Assembly (NCBI GenBank): GCA_963971405.1
Contig: OZ020486.1
Span: 1,054,001 to 1,118,000 of the forward strand
Length of the DNA: 64,000 nucleotides
Source of the DNA: Psococerastis gibbosa
Taxonomy: Eukaryota; Arthropoda; Insecta; Psocodea; Psocidae
Direction of reading: 5' to 3'
Part shown: positions 36,570 through 48,300 of the stretch, piece by piece
Layout: each line of letters starts with the position of its first letter
Numbering within the stretch: the stretch's first letter is position 1
Made by a program: the position numbers and the translations under genes
The notes under the pieces: generated by a model
Told to the model about the DNA's origin: nothing
The model's input: the letters and a program-made list of their open reading frames with translations, nothing else
Database searches by the model: none

Positions 36570-37446
36570 AATACAAGATACAATAATATAATAATTCAAT
36601 ACAATAATGCCATGTTACAGCGTTTTCTTAAGTCCATATCGCAAGGCAAGGGCCCGTGTGCGACTTATACTATCTGGCTATGGAGGGGGGGGGGGGGTGG
36701 AGTGTTTACGGGGTGGTATACTTTTATGTTGGTGGTAGTTCGGTCTTTATCCATTGTGTAACTGCTCTTTTGAAACAATTGAAGCTTTTTAATGACTTTA
36801 TTTGGATTGGTAGTTTATTGTAATAGGATATGCCTATATATTCAGATTGGTGTTGAGATCTTGTGGTTCGAACAGTTTGTTGTGTGAAAGGATGTGTGTG
36901 GAGCCATCTTGTGTTGTGTGAGTGTTGTACAGATTTTAAGTTTTGTTTTTGATTGCGTACTAATATTATTGAGTTTTTTATATATAATTGTTTAATGTCT
37001 AGGACATCCGCTAAAATGTATAGGTCTTTTGTTGGATATAATGTCCCCTTTTTATGTATAATTTTTAGGATTGTTCTTTGTACGGTATTGACATTGTCCG
37101 TTACATTTTGGTAGGCACCTCCCCAGGCTGATATTGCATATGTTAGATGGGATTCCGCTATAGCGTGATAAAAGGATTTAATTAGAGGTTCTTGTGCAAC
37201 GTTACGAAGTTGGACAAATTTATATATAGTTTTTCTTAGTTTGTTGGCAACCAATTGAGTATGGGGTTCCCATTTCAATTGTTCATCTATTATGATGCCT
37301 AAGTATTTCGTGTTTTCAGTTTGGATTATGTTTTCTATGGACAAGTTATTGGTACAAGCGTCTCTTTTTGACGAAAAATCAACAAATACCGTCTTTTCCA
37401 GGTTTAACGATAATCTATTTTTTTCTAACCATTGTTTGATTAACAT
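36570..37446 (-). mobile_element. LINE 3' fragment (RT thumb and C-terminus) inside a HINE-like copy
   Basis: On the - strand, the open frame 37446-36724 reads MLIKQWLEKNRLSLNLEKTV...NTKYLGIIIDEQLKWEPH...AYAISAWGG-like...FNCFKRAVTQW, the end of a LINE reverse transcriptase after the YADD motif. An AT-rich tail with caatacaata follows at 36575-36605. The insertion splits a HINE-like repeat whose 5' part is 36085-36560 and 3' part 37545-37724. Confidence 0.8.
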
Positions 37447-37451
37447 AAATA

Positions 37452-37496
37452 ATTAGATTACTCGTGACTTCGTGGTATTTCATTTTAATAAACAAA
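37452..37496 (-). repeat. 45-bp terminal fragment shared with the 47-kb Penelope
   Basis: Identical to 47135-47179. Here it abuts the 5'-truncated LINE at 37446 rather than a GIY-YIG gene, so it looks like a stranded Penelope terminus. Confidence 0.75.
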
Positions 37497-37724
37497 TTAA
37501 TTTGTTTGATTAAGTTAAATTCTGAGTTGGCTAGTGTGTATTGGTCTGCCCTTTCTGGAATATGCAATCCCAACGATCAATTCAGTGCTTCGGGCTAGGG
37601 GATGTCGAGGGATCCGAAATTTAACCCTAGGAAAATTATTTACTATGGAATTACTCATATTATCTATCTACTTTATTGATAATAAAATATAAGAAAGCAT
37701 TTTCGACTAAACTTGGGCCGGTTC

Positions 37725-39275
37725 TTCTTGGGATGTTACGGCCTGGTAACTCTATAAGTACGTTCCTAAGGGTTGATCCGGACTTGAATGCTCTTCGGAT
37801 ATTGTCTCTTAGACCTTTCTTTCTAATATTTTTGGTTTCATTACTTTATCAACTGTCTTCTTCGGAAAGCCATTGGCTTGAAGGTCCCTTCTAATGTGTT
37901 TGAGCTCCCTAGCTCTGCAGGTGTGGATCAAGGAATGGCAGTGCATTATTGGATTCTAATTGCATTGTAAATTGGATGGTTGTCCTAATATAAGGGAATT
38001 AAGGTGATTCAAGAATTGCAGGAGTCTGTCCATACTATACGAGGTACAGGTATCATCAACTTACCGTTTCCAGACTTTTGGCATGCAGGGGGCTCAAGAT
38101 ATTGCTAATTCCTTGCCATATTCCTCCGCCCTAATGTTCAATGACTATTAATTATTAACACACTGCAAGAAATGTATGTCCAACTAACCCTTTGTTAAAA
38201 AATTCAGCCGGGATGTTGTTCTTCTGCCGGGAGCCCTCTGTCGGATTATAACAAGCAGAAGGCGATACTTTTCGGTCTTCATGACATGGCTTAATCTTAC
38301 TTAGGTACTTAAAATGTACCTACTCACATTAAATCAATCAGGTGAACATGCCATTAATAATGTTGCTTTTGTTATTAATGGTGAGGTGAGGTGTGCCTGT
38401 AAACCATAACCGTAAAACTGTGGCTTATGGTTCTGACTTGTATTGTGCATTCAAAACCGGCCTTCGCAATTTCCCATGTATGGGAATTTTATGGGATATT
38501 ATCCAAATGATATATGTGATGTGATGTTGACTTTTGATGAAATCTATTTATTTGCTGGTCGATGCCTGGCAGGGCCTTGTACGTGCCTGCACGGACCTCT
38601 GACAATACCGGCGGCATTACCGACATGCTCGTAAACATTGACCTTAGTATCCAGGCATAAATCACCAATACTATATGTAAATCACCGCTTATGGTTAGCG
38701 ATAGGTTGCCGAACCTGTACATTCGCAAACCAGCCTCCATCTCGCCTTCGTCTCGCGTAAGTACGATACACCTAGCTTACAATGCCAGCTTCTTGAATTC
38801 AATCGTTATAAGGAAAGCTCGTTTATAGTGCAATATAAAGGTATTGTATGCCGGCTCGCCGCTCGGTAAGGACTCTTAGGTTGACATAATAGCTCATATT
38901 ACCATCGATTCTGTGTACCCCTCGTCAGTGTCCTGTGATTCGTTTAATACGATCTATTAAATCAAAAGTGTTGCCTATTGCCTCATGGCCTGGATACAGA
39001 TATTTATCATACGTACTTACTTTAGACCCAGACCCCTGTTTACTTGTGGGCTAAATTAGTTATAGCCCAGGAATGTTTTAAGGGTTTTCCGACATTAAAC
39101 GGGTCATTTGAATCGTATTTGTATCGTACAATACTACACAATAATAATGACAATGTAATGGGGCACGGGATTAACCATATTTTAATTTCTGTGTAACAAA
39201 AACTTTCTTGGATTGAAGAAGCCACTTGTTCCATTCTGTTACTCTATTTAGGGCCAAAAACATGCCTACAATACA
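37725..39275. other. No gene seen
   Basis: Unique AT-rich sequence; 38443-38740 has short open frames on both strands with no recognisable content. Confidence 0.45.
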
Positions 39276-40075
39276 ATACAATATACAATATATATTTCAG
39301 TTAAATTATACAATACAAGTAAAGTATAAGATAAAATCGTCAGAATATCGTCAAATTCTGGTACCGTAGTTCAGCCATTGTCATTGTGATTGTGCTAGTG
39401 CCTCAGTGACAGTGTAGAAAACTTTCTCTAATAGATGGTTTTTAAGCAAGTTAGGGAAGTAAGAAGCATTTCTCACCGCTCTCAGTTCAATCGGGAGTTT
39501 TCTAAGGTAGGCGAAACCTTGTAGTATAGGATCCAGTCGCTCACACTTGGCTGTGTGGGGCGCTGGCCTTACAAGGTGTCCCCGTTGCCTCGTGTTGTAG
39601 ATGTGAGTGTCCCCTTTTTGTTTAAATGTCCCCCATACCTCAGGCTTTAAGATATGTAAAATGCATCTAAATATGTACAGACTTGGGACTGTCATGATTT
39701 CTAATGATTTGAAGTGAGAGTGACAACTGTCACGAGGTCCCAGTCTTAGCATGTAGCGCACTCCCCCCTTTTGGAGCCTGAGTACAGCGTCAATGTTCCC
39801 TACGGAAGTCCCTCCGGAGGACACACAGAGCTAAGGCGACTGACTACAAAGAGGCCACTATTTAGTTTTTTTAATAGCTTAGCCACGTGCTTGTTCCAGT
39901 TCAAGTCCTTGTCAACTTGCATTCTTAAGAATCTGACACTGTCGGTTGCAGACTTGCAGTTACTGGTTGTCCTGCTATGCGTGGGAGTAATTATGTCAAG
40001 CTCAGGTTGGGAGTTAGAGAACACTGTTAGTTGCGTTTTTGTTTCGTTTAGCAAGATGAAGCTAGAAAGCACAGA
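39276..40075 (-). pseudogene. LINE RT 3' fragment, frameshifted (CR1/L2-like)
   Basis: Two - strand frames overlap: 40072-39800 carries SVRFLRMQVDKDLNWNKHVAKLLKKLNSGLFVV, and 39824-39381 carries GVRYMLRLGPRDSCHSHFKS, LTVPSLYIF-like and ELRAVRNASYFPNLLKNHLL. Together they match the C-terminal part of the 54.8-kb LINE family in order. An AT-rich tail with caatacaatat lies at 39276-39300. One frameshift near 39810 breaks it. Confidence 0.8.
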
Positions 40076-40277
40076 TAAAATTGTTCCTCAAAAGGAATAC
40101 CTATTTTCCCGTCCTTAATCATGAAATTTTTCTAATTTTTTGCCCCCAGAATGAAACTATCAAGAGGCAAGCCACATTAATAGCGTCTAAGGTGAATTTT
40201 AAATAAAATTATTTGGATCTGTTTTTTTATTTATGGGGCTTAACTACCAAAAATTGATGATTGAATTGATGATTGAT

Positions 40278-42325
40278 CGAGATATCTGCTCGGGAAAATC
40301 AGTAATTTTGGAAAAATCCACTCTTTCCTAACTTATTTTGAACTTTTTGACAGAATAAATCTTCAACGATGCAACCAAAAAATAAATGCAGGCCATAGAG
40401 TTGTAGAACATGAAATTCCCTTCAATAATTTATATTACTTTACTGTTTGATATACTTTCCTTCCAAAGTTAAACCAATTCTAGTGTTGAGAGACGTGAAA
40501 CGTATTGGCCAAAATATACACCATTACCGGTGTGTACACCTAATGAGTATTGGACGGACGCCTAAATAGCTCCCAACAACATGCATTCGTTGCTATGAAC
40601 ATATTGTTTGTGCATGTGGCAAAAGGGCAGAAACAATTATTTTTTATTGGTTCCTGTTGAAAAATCAAAAAAATACATTAGTGTGCCATTTCAGTCAATT
40701 ACTTTGCTCTCATGGGGCGGGGAGAGTCTTTTGATTTTGATTTCGGCGCCATTTGCTCCGATATCTTCTTCATGGGACCCCTGGTCAGGGACGGAACCAT
40801 TCAATTTCCCCATTTTTGGGGGGGGGGGCTAGTTGTGGGTCAATCAGAAAAACATATGTACACTGTAGTATCAATTACATTAGAGAGTAATAAATTAACT
40901 TCCAATATATTTACAAAATTTTGGGAAAGGGGCAGAAGGGTCACCCCCCCCCCCCCCCGTATCCGTCCATGCCCCTTGTTCTGAAGGAAAATGGCATGTG
41001 GATCCTCCTCTTCTCTTCTGAGCGAGGCACTGACAATTTTTACATAGTGGGGGTATTTGAGGCTTTGAGGCTTGCTTTTTTGCAGCCACACTTTGCGCTG
41101 GCAAAGTCTGTTTTGCTGAAAATATTTTTTTGAATATCCTCCGAAGCAGCTGTTAGCTAATTTCGGACTGGGTCCAGGCAGTTCTTGTCTTCCACCTATA
41201 CGTCTTATAAGGCAGGTTATTTCTCAGCCGCGGTTAAACTTACAGAAACGTTCTGAAGGAATGCTCTTTTGTTGCTCCCTCTGTGTGGGGAAGTCATTTC
41301 GGAAACATTACCTGTCGGCATTGTGTTTTCAGATGTCGATCGCATAGTCCTGTTGATGGCTTGAGCTGATGCGCAATTAAGGACATTTGTTTCATCAAGC
41401 CTCGACGCGGGAAGAAAAGTATTTCCTATTTCTCATCCCAAGAGCTTCAGCAGCAAGGTTTCAAGAACGTCTTGTTCTTGCACGCCTTTTGTGGATGCAA
41501 CACAGCATCTGCATCTTGAAACACAAAGTCGCATTTGTCCAGGGGTCGAGAAAGGAGCAGCAGTCTTTTCAGACCATTCCTCCACCATCGCCCAGGTATA
41601 AAAGGCAGGTGAAACCTGCATCTTTAGGTAGTATGGCTCATATTGATGATGATGGAGGATGGCTCATGGCTCCAGCGAAAGAGGTCTCCCTGAGTGCTTA
41701 CAGATACACAAGACATTCCATAAATCGGTGGCCACCATCAAGCCTGACATGTCATATCTTCCGTCCACCGAGGGAGCAGCAAAACAACTTTCCCACCGAA
41801 ATTTTCTAAAAGTTCAGCTGTGACTGGGAAATAATATAACTTGCCTCTTCAGACGTATTGGTGGAAGATAGACAAGAAATGCCTGGTCCCAGTCCAAAAT
41901 GAGGTAGTAGCTGCACCGGACGGTGTCCTATAAAAATTTCTCCCAGTGCATAACGTCTGTGCCAGAGGCTCAAACGAACTTAGTAGCCAAAACCTTAGAG
42001 CCTCCAATACTCCCCACTACGTAAAATTTACCAGGGGAACTGCCAGAATAGGGTTCCTCTCGTGGACTGAGGTGAAGAGGATCCACTGGCCATTTACGTT
42101 TGACGCATCTCAACACTAGAATTGGTTTAACTTAGGAAGGAAAGTATATCTATCAAACAGTAAAGTAATATAAACTATTGAAGGGAATTTCATGTTCTAT
42201 AACTCTATGGCCTGCATTTATTTCTTGGTTGCATCGTTGAAGATTTATCCTGTCAAAAAGTTCGAAAAAGTTAGGAAAAAGTGGATTTTTCCAAAATTAC
42301 TGATTTTCACGAGCAGATGTCTCGA
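40278..42325. mobile_element. 2-kb long inverted repeat (fold-back element)
   Basis: The outer arms match well (40278-40502 against 42097-42325: gagcagat..., aatcttcaacgatgcaacca, atgcaggccatagagtt). Moving inwards, 40989-41146 matches 41916-42090 (gtggatcctc..., ttttacatagtgggg...), and 41147-41310 matches 41760-41915 (ggactgggtccaggcagttc, tgttgctccctc). The loop is about 41320-41750. The left arm also holds roughly 485 bp of extra sequence (40503-40987). No recognised transposase; a short GC-rich ORF on the - strand at 41621-41433 resembles nothing I know. Confidence 0.78.
40783..40976. mobile_element. hAT-like MITE nested in the left arm
   Basis: It starts cagggacggaaccattc and ends gtatccgtccatgccc, with runs of G and C at either side of the core. 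It is related, in the opposite orientation, to 13000-13192. Confidence 0.65.
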
Positions 42326-42329
42326 AACC

Positions 42330-43398
42330 TATGCAAGATATCAAAAAACGTCACTTCATATAAATTATAGCAAATTTAATCAGCATTAATTTGGTATAGC
42401 ACAGAAATATCGGTGGGGCGCATAATTTCCGAAATATAAGCGAAAAAACAAAAAACGGTACCTTCGAAGCCCGGCTCAAGTGCTACGAGTGAGGACTTTT
42501 GATATGTTCACCTCCTAACTAGTTTAAACAATGTTACGAAGTCACAAATTGTATTCCCTCCAACTCCCTGTACACCTTTTTTTGAGCGTTTATAGACTGG
42601 GCTAGACTAGCCTAGACAGACATTTCGTAACAATCACAGTTTTGGTTCGAATGACCTCAAATTATGTAGGCCTATATCCGTTGAAATCCTAGAATAGAAC
42701 ATCTCGACCATCACGAAGCTCGCCTTGTTCAAACAATCTAACGTATTTAAATAGAAAGAGAGTAAGCAGAGCCTACAGATATAGTATATCTAGCTATATC
42801 TAACGTATTAATGTTGTTGGACTATCTGACTAATGCGAATGGTATCTGTTACCGGGGTCAGCCTCCGCACAACGATCACCATTAATCCGAGCTATCGACA
42901 GCATTAGATACGCGGTGGCACCAATAACATGGCATTCTATTGAAATTTCAATGTTGCACTCTTTCAATGGGCGTTTGCGTCAGTCTACGAAATTGGTGTG
43001 CTATTACAAGCAAGACTTAACTAAATAAGATAAGGTCGATAAGGAAGCCGTTGTTAACGTTACTGCAGGATCATCAGCGGCTGAGACGTTGAGCGACTAA
43101 AACGCAGTAATGGAGCAGACGGCAAAGAATAAGCGAATTTTGTACAGTGTACCAAAATACCGAATATTTAAAATAAGCGATCAGCACAGTAAGTTTACAC
43201 AACTCAGGTATCAACAACTGGCTGAGACCCAGCACTTAGTAATCATACAATATAACGGTTCTTGAACGGCACCTTGTGGTCAAGTATAACAAGGCGAAAA
43301 AAAAGGGACGTAAACAATGGGTTGAAAAGCATTCGGTTCCAGCAGCTGCTGCGGAAAGGAGCCTCAACCATTGGGGATAAAACTGACCAACTTGCTTA
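42330..43398. other. No gene seen
   Basis: Only the reversed HINE fragment at 42.6 kb stands out. Confidence 0.45.
42612..42735 (-). mobile_element. HINE-like repeat, 5' fragment reversed
   Basis: agacagacatttcgtaacaa...cgaccatcacgaagctcgcc matches the first 120 bp of the family on the - strand. Confidence 0.72.
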
Positions 43399-43590
43399 TG
43401 TAGAGTAGTGGTACGGACTCTGACTTTCACCCGAAAGGTTGTTGGTTTGAGTCCTACACTTCCTATATTTTCTGGCCATGCTTCGGAGGGCATGTAAAGC
43501 AGGTGGTCCCGGGCCTTCCTAGTTGAGTGTAAGAGAGGGCTTAATAGCTCTAACTCCGCTAGGTTGGCTTAGTAATAGAAAAAAAGTCCT
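43399..43590 (+). mobile_element. tRNA-derived SINE copy
   Basis: Head gtagtggtacggactctgac, B box variant ggtttgagtcc, body tctggccatgcttcggaggg and ggtggtcccgggccttccta, 3' end gctaggttggcttagtaatag followed by a run of A. Lies directly upstream of a HINE-like copy. Confidence 0.87.
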
Positions 43591-43621
43591 CATTTATTGC
43601 TTTCCAATTTATACGTAGTAT

Positions 43622-44009
43622 AAGGCGCCCATTCCATTGACCGGCTAGGGCTATTTCCAAAAACAGTGACGTGGTGGCAGACATTCAAGACTTAGGTTGC
43701 GTTTCCACCGATCTCGCATTGCAGAATGCAAATGACATTGACGGAAATTAGAATTTTTCTTTTTATACAAATCTATTAAAATGTTTGTACTTAACATATC
43801 CCATGACGCCATTTTTTAATTTTAGTTTGTTTGTTTGTGATTTTACTGTATGACCATTGATCAATTTTAACTATGGCATAGAGGAAAATAAACATTTCCG
43901 TCAATTCTGCAATGCGAGGTCGATGGAAACGCCACCTAAGTCTTGAATGTCTGCTACCACGTCACCGTTTTTGGAAATAGCCCTAGCCGGTCAATGGAAT
44001 GGGCACCTA
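43622..44009. mobile_element. MITE with about 125-bp terminal inverted repeats
   Basis: The left arm gcgcccattccattgaccgg...ttgacgg (43624-43744) is mirrored by ccgtcaattctgcaatgcga...ggaatgggcacc (43898-44007). The core of about 150 bp is AT-rich and non-coding. The short duplication at the junctions looks like ta or tat. Family not identified. Confidence 0.85.
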
Positions 44010-44107
44010 TGGAAAGCTTTGTGACGGTCGAAATTTTCGACTCCAAGAATTCAACGGATTTACACATTTTAAGGTCCCAGGAACCCAAAAAAGTGGTTTT
44101 TACGAAA

Positions 44108-44151
<44 letters not shown>

Positions 44152-44198
44152 GCTCTGTCTGTCTGTCTGTCTGTCTGTCTGTCGCTCTGTCTGTCTGT
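44108..44198 (+). repeat. (TGTC)n tract of the HINE-like repeat
   Basis: About 22 tgtc units with two gctc interruptions; the longest of the family tracts here. Confidence 0.97.
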
Positions 44199-45230
44199 TC
44201 ATTGATTTCGATGAAATTTGGCATGTAGGTTTATAAAAATCATGCCTCGGGATTATTTATTTTTATTTTGGGCTAACTCAATTTGGGGGGTTTTATTCTC
44301 AAAAAAACTCCCAAAAAACGTCTAAAAAAATTATTTCTCAAAAACGGCTGCAACGATTTCTTTTAAATTCACATATATTGTAGTCGTTACTAATGTTTAC
44401 AAAATGCGGGGGGTCGCTTGCCCCTTGATAGTTTGCTTCGGGGGGGGGGGGGGGTAAAAAAAATAAAAATAACTAAATTTTAATGAAAAATGACTAAAAA
44501 ATAATTTTTCTGCGAAACCTTTCCATTGATGATTTCTAACTTTAGACATGTCTTAGGTGTTAAATTGAGTAACGAAACCGGACAGTTTGCTTATCCAAAA
44601 AACTGTTGGGTTTTGTGCAAAAAAAAATTTTTTTGATAAAATGAAAGCAAATTCACGCTCAAATGCACTGCGTGTCCTGCCATTCTTGCTGTGTGGGAAT
44701 ATGTTGGTCTGACCTATGTAGAATTTACGTCACCTTCAGTGACGTCAGGTGGACGACTCCCCCCCCCCCCCGTCATATCCGAAATTTAACCATAAGAAAA
44801 TTATTTACCATGAAATTAATCATTTTCTCTCTCTACTAATCGATGAATTGGAAAGCATGTTCGAGTAAACTCGGACCGGTTCTTTATTTATGCATTACCA
44901 ACATGTGAATGAATACTCGTAATAATAGCTTTAGGAAAACCTAACCAACTACAGACCTGCCGTATAAAGTATACAATAATAGATTCGGGAATACCCGACC
45001 AACTACTCTGCATAGGTTACCTCTTTGTATGTACTATTAGCTATACGATATCTGTTTTATGGAGCTTGAACAGTTACCAAATTTACACTCCCTACATCCG
45101 TCATCAATAATAGGATTTATTAAACACCAAGGCTTCGTCATGACAACTTGGAAGATCCGGGCTGATAAACCGCGACAGACAGAGTGGCTATAATCCATCA
45201 TGATTTTACTTGTGTGTGTGTGCTTCACAG

Positions 45231-45260
45231 ATGGAGCTGAAACAAGAGACAGTGTGGTAA
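45231..45260 (+). promoter_or_regulatory. Short upstream ORF in the 5' UTR of the ABCH gene
   Basis: The first three bases after the acceptor are ATG, opening a nine-codon ORF (MELKQETVW) that stops at 45258-45260, ten bases before the main ATG. If the transcript uses this acceptor, ribosomes meet this ATG first. It could lower translation of the transporter; that role is inferred. Confidence 0.35.
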
Positions 45261-45269
45261 CGCATTACC

Positions 45270-45361
45270 ATGGCTGCGGTGTCAGTGAGGGATGCGTGCA
45301 AGCGGTACGGCGCCCACACCGTCCTCGACCGCCTCGATATGACAGTTGAGAAGGGCACCAT
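45270..45361 (+). CDS. ABCH exon 1 (coding start)
   Basis: The start codon at 45270 sits in a good context (ttaccATGG) and opens MAAVSVRDACKRYG, the usual beginning of an ABCH nucleotide-binding domain. The exon itself begins at 45231, after a pyrimidine/GT-rich acceptor ending in cttcacag, so its first 39 bases are 5' UTR and an upstream non-coding exon is implied. The donor is gtgagt at 45362, and the codon for residue 31 (Ile) is split 2+1. Confidence 0.85.
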
Positions 45362-48300
45362 GTGAGTACTGCCGTATACTGCCCACATTCCACATGCTCT
45401 CATCAGTATTAAACAAAACGTTGTGCTCAATGAATCTCAATGGTCTTCGGTTCATCAATTTTCAACTTACCGACAGTCTGAACTAAGAGCCACTCCCGGC
45501 ATATATCGGTTAACCGTCAGAAAGTAGAAACTGTGAGAGACACTACACTGCAGTCCCAATGCATTGTTAGGCACACGGCCGGGAAGTGCTGTACTCTACA
45601 CTTCGAGACATGACCATTGAAATTTGACTGCAGAAGAGTCAGCTGGAAATACGTGGAAAAGTCATTGACAATATAGGTAGGTACAGTAATTTATGTGAAT
45701 GCTTATTTACAAAATGGTCTCATTAACTTGTATAATTTTGTATTGCAGCTACGGTCTTTTAGGCGCCTCCGGATGTGGGAAAACAACGCTGTTGTCATGT
45801 ATAGTTGGCAGGAGGAAGCTCAACACCGGCGACGTGTGGGTGTTGGGGGGAAGGCCTGGCTCACGGGGCAGCGGCGTCCCCGGACCGCGGATAGGCTACA
45901 TGCCACAGGTAACACCTACCTCCAGGGACTATGGCTAGGGGACCTAATGTCGCAGATAACCACAACCAGCATGTACCACTGCGCTACGAGCACTGCCTAG
46001 GCTCTAGCTCCAGGGGCTGGGGGTCCGGACTCCTGATAATCTACACTCTACTGTCTTTACTTGTGGTATGTGGCAACCCAATGCTAATAGGCTAAACAAA
46101 TTTCAACCGCAACGTGTCACTTTATTGGTTGCCATGTATAATCATTGTTACTAACCATATAGGACATACAGTAGTGTTATGGGCGGACCTCGCTCGAAGA
46201 CAATGTGTACAAAAGTCAAAGGTGTGGCTGTGTGTGCAGGACCTGTCGCTGATGCGCGAGTTCTCCATATGGGACGCAGTGCAGCACTTCGCGTGGATAT
46301 ACGGCATGTCGGCCTCGAAGCTGGCGGAGCGCATTGAGTTGCTGTCGAAGCTGCTGGACCTTCCGCCCCTCTCCATGGTCGTGAAGAACCTGTCGGGGGG
46401 CCAACAGCGCCGGGTCTCCCTCGCCGTCACTTTGGTCAGTACACCGATCATATCTGCTTAATTTACAGTTATTTCACAGTAGTGTTACTAAGTTGGTGAA
46501 GCAGAGACTTGGCTAAACAAGTTGGACAAGGCGGAAGCTTGCGTCAATTTTACTGTGCCGTGTTGGGTCTGCTGTCACTTCAGCGAGCCTTCTAGAAGGT
46601 TGCAATTGTGAGAAGAGTCGCGAAAGAGATACTATTCATAAATTCAGTACAATCACAGCTGGTCAATAATGTGATGTTACTCAAATAATAAATATTGACA
46701 TCGCACGTACGCAGTCACTAGCACGCCTGTTTTCTTCACTCGCTGTTTCTTATATAAATGCGATGAACCTTAATGCCGCACAGTAATCATGAGAACAGAA
46801 TTTCAGGTGCATCACGTGCATCATGACACATGGTTGTCTTATCTCGAAACAAAGCATACTCCTGTAAAGGAAAAAACTGCAATGTTTACATAGAATGCAG
46901 TCATTACGTGATGAGCAATGGCGTAGTTATTGTATTATGCCACATACGTCCACTTCTCCGATATAACATTGTATTGTAACTGCAATAAATTTACTGATCC
47001 GTATTCCCTATTGTCATTTGCCATGCACACAAGTCTCGTTTTTCTCCTTTTCTCAGAGCCTTAGACTGTTGGAGCACCCTGTAGCCACTCAACTTGACAC
47101 GATGAAACATGCCAAGATGCTAATTAACAAAAAAATTAGATTACTCGTGACTTCGTGGTATTTCATTTTAATAAACAAAAAATAATAAAAACTTAGAGTT
47201 TTAGAAAGACTTGTTATAACAACCCGAATTAGTAAAACCCAAATAATCGTTAAGAAATTAACTTTCTCTAAGAAACCCACTTGTGTTATTATAAAACCCT
47301 GAGCGCTTCCGACAAGAACTGCCATCTACAAAGGGAAACCCACTAGCACAGTTACACCTTGTCTGCGATTTGAGACTTGCTCAACTCGAGGAGAAGATGC
47401 AAATGAGACTAAGGAAGGAAACCTTGGTTTATATAGGACTTGGAGCGGGGGGAGGGGGTGGGAGGGGGCGTGGCTGGTTACCTATTCCTAACCTTCTGGC
47501 TAGATCTATTAGATGAGATGATTGTGTGAATGTTATGTCGCTTGTTAATTTTTCCCTATTGTGTAAAGCTCTTTTAATTTCAACATTTTCAAAAAAAAAT
47601 TTAAAGTGTAACTTTTTTTTATTTTGTGTAGGGCTGTCCAATTGTGAAGATCGAATATGTGATTTTCTGAGTTAAGGTGTTTCGCGAATGTGCTGTTGGT
47701 GTTGGTGTCTCCTATACCTGTTATATGTTCTTTGACCCTAGTTTCAAAGCTTCTGCCTGTTTGGCCTATGCAAATTGCGTTACAATCGTTACAATTTAGA
47801 CGATAAACTCCATTGCCTTTTTCCTTTTCTGGTTTGACTTTGCAGTTCATGAGTTTATTGGCTAAGTAATTAACCCAGTAGCTAAAGATATTATTCTTCT
47901 TATTGAAGGAATTACATTTCATGAAGTATAACATCTGGGTGGGTGGTATCCATATCGTCGGCCGGTATACCACTTAGTCCAAGATAATGTTGAGGGAAAA
48001 AAGTTATGTTTACATGCTATCAGGGGCGTATACACAGGGGGGAAATGTTGTCGCCATATTTCAACCAGCATTTCTTTTAAAGTTCTTGGGACATCGGACA
48101 TGTCGTCAGCATTTGTGGAAAACCATCCAAACCAGTTTTTAACTTAAATATGCGCCCCCCCTAGGATTTAGGCAAATACGCACTAGTAACTACACTGATA
48201 CATTTAATAAATATATATTTTTTAATGTCATTAACTTTTGGCATCCCCCTGGCCCCTCCTACCTGAAAATCTGAAATTAAGACCCACTGCTGATGTTGGT

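Larger units (their letters stand above)
36085..37724 (+). mobile_element. HINE-like repeat split by a LINE
   Basis: 5' part 36085-36560 (tctttcctatttatac, aagaaaagatttgtgatgg, tgtctgtctgtctg) and 3' part 37545-37724 (ggatccgaaatttaacccta to gggccggttctt). The LINE at 36570-37446 and a 45-bp Penelope terminus lie between. Confidence 0.8.
43596..44883 (+). mobile_element. HINE-like repeat carrying a MITE
   Basis: The first 25 bp (tgctttccaatttatacgta) end at 43623, and the repeat resumes at tatggaaagctttgtgacgg (44008). The 386 bp between are a separate inverted-repeat element. The tetranucleotide tract is the longest in the window (44108-44198). 3' end ggaccggttct at 44883. Confidence 0.85.

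Noticed and set aside
41433-41621. Transposase domain within the 2-kb inverted repeat
   Set aside because: The 62-codon frame has cysteines but no recognisable catalytic motif.
44108-44198. CRISPR-like array
   Set aside because: It is a simple tetranucleotide tract with no spacers, in a eukaryotic repeat.
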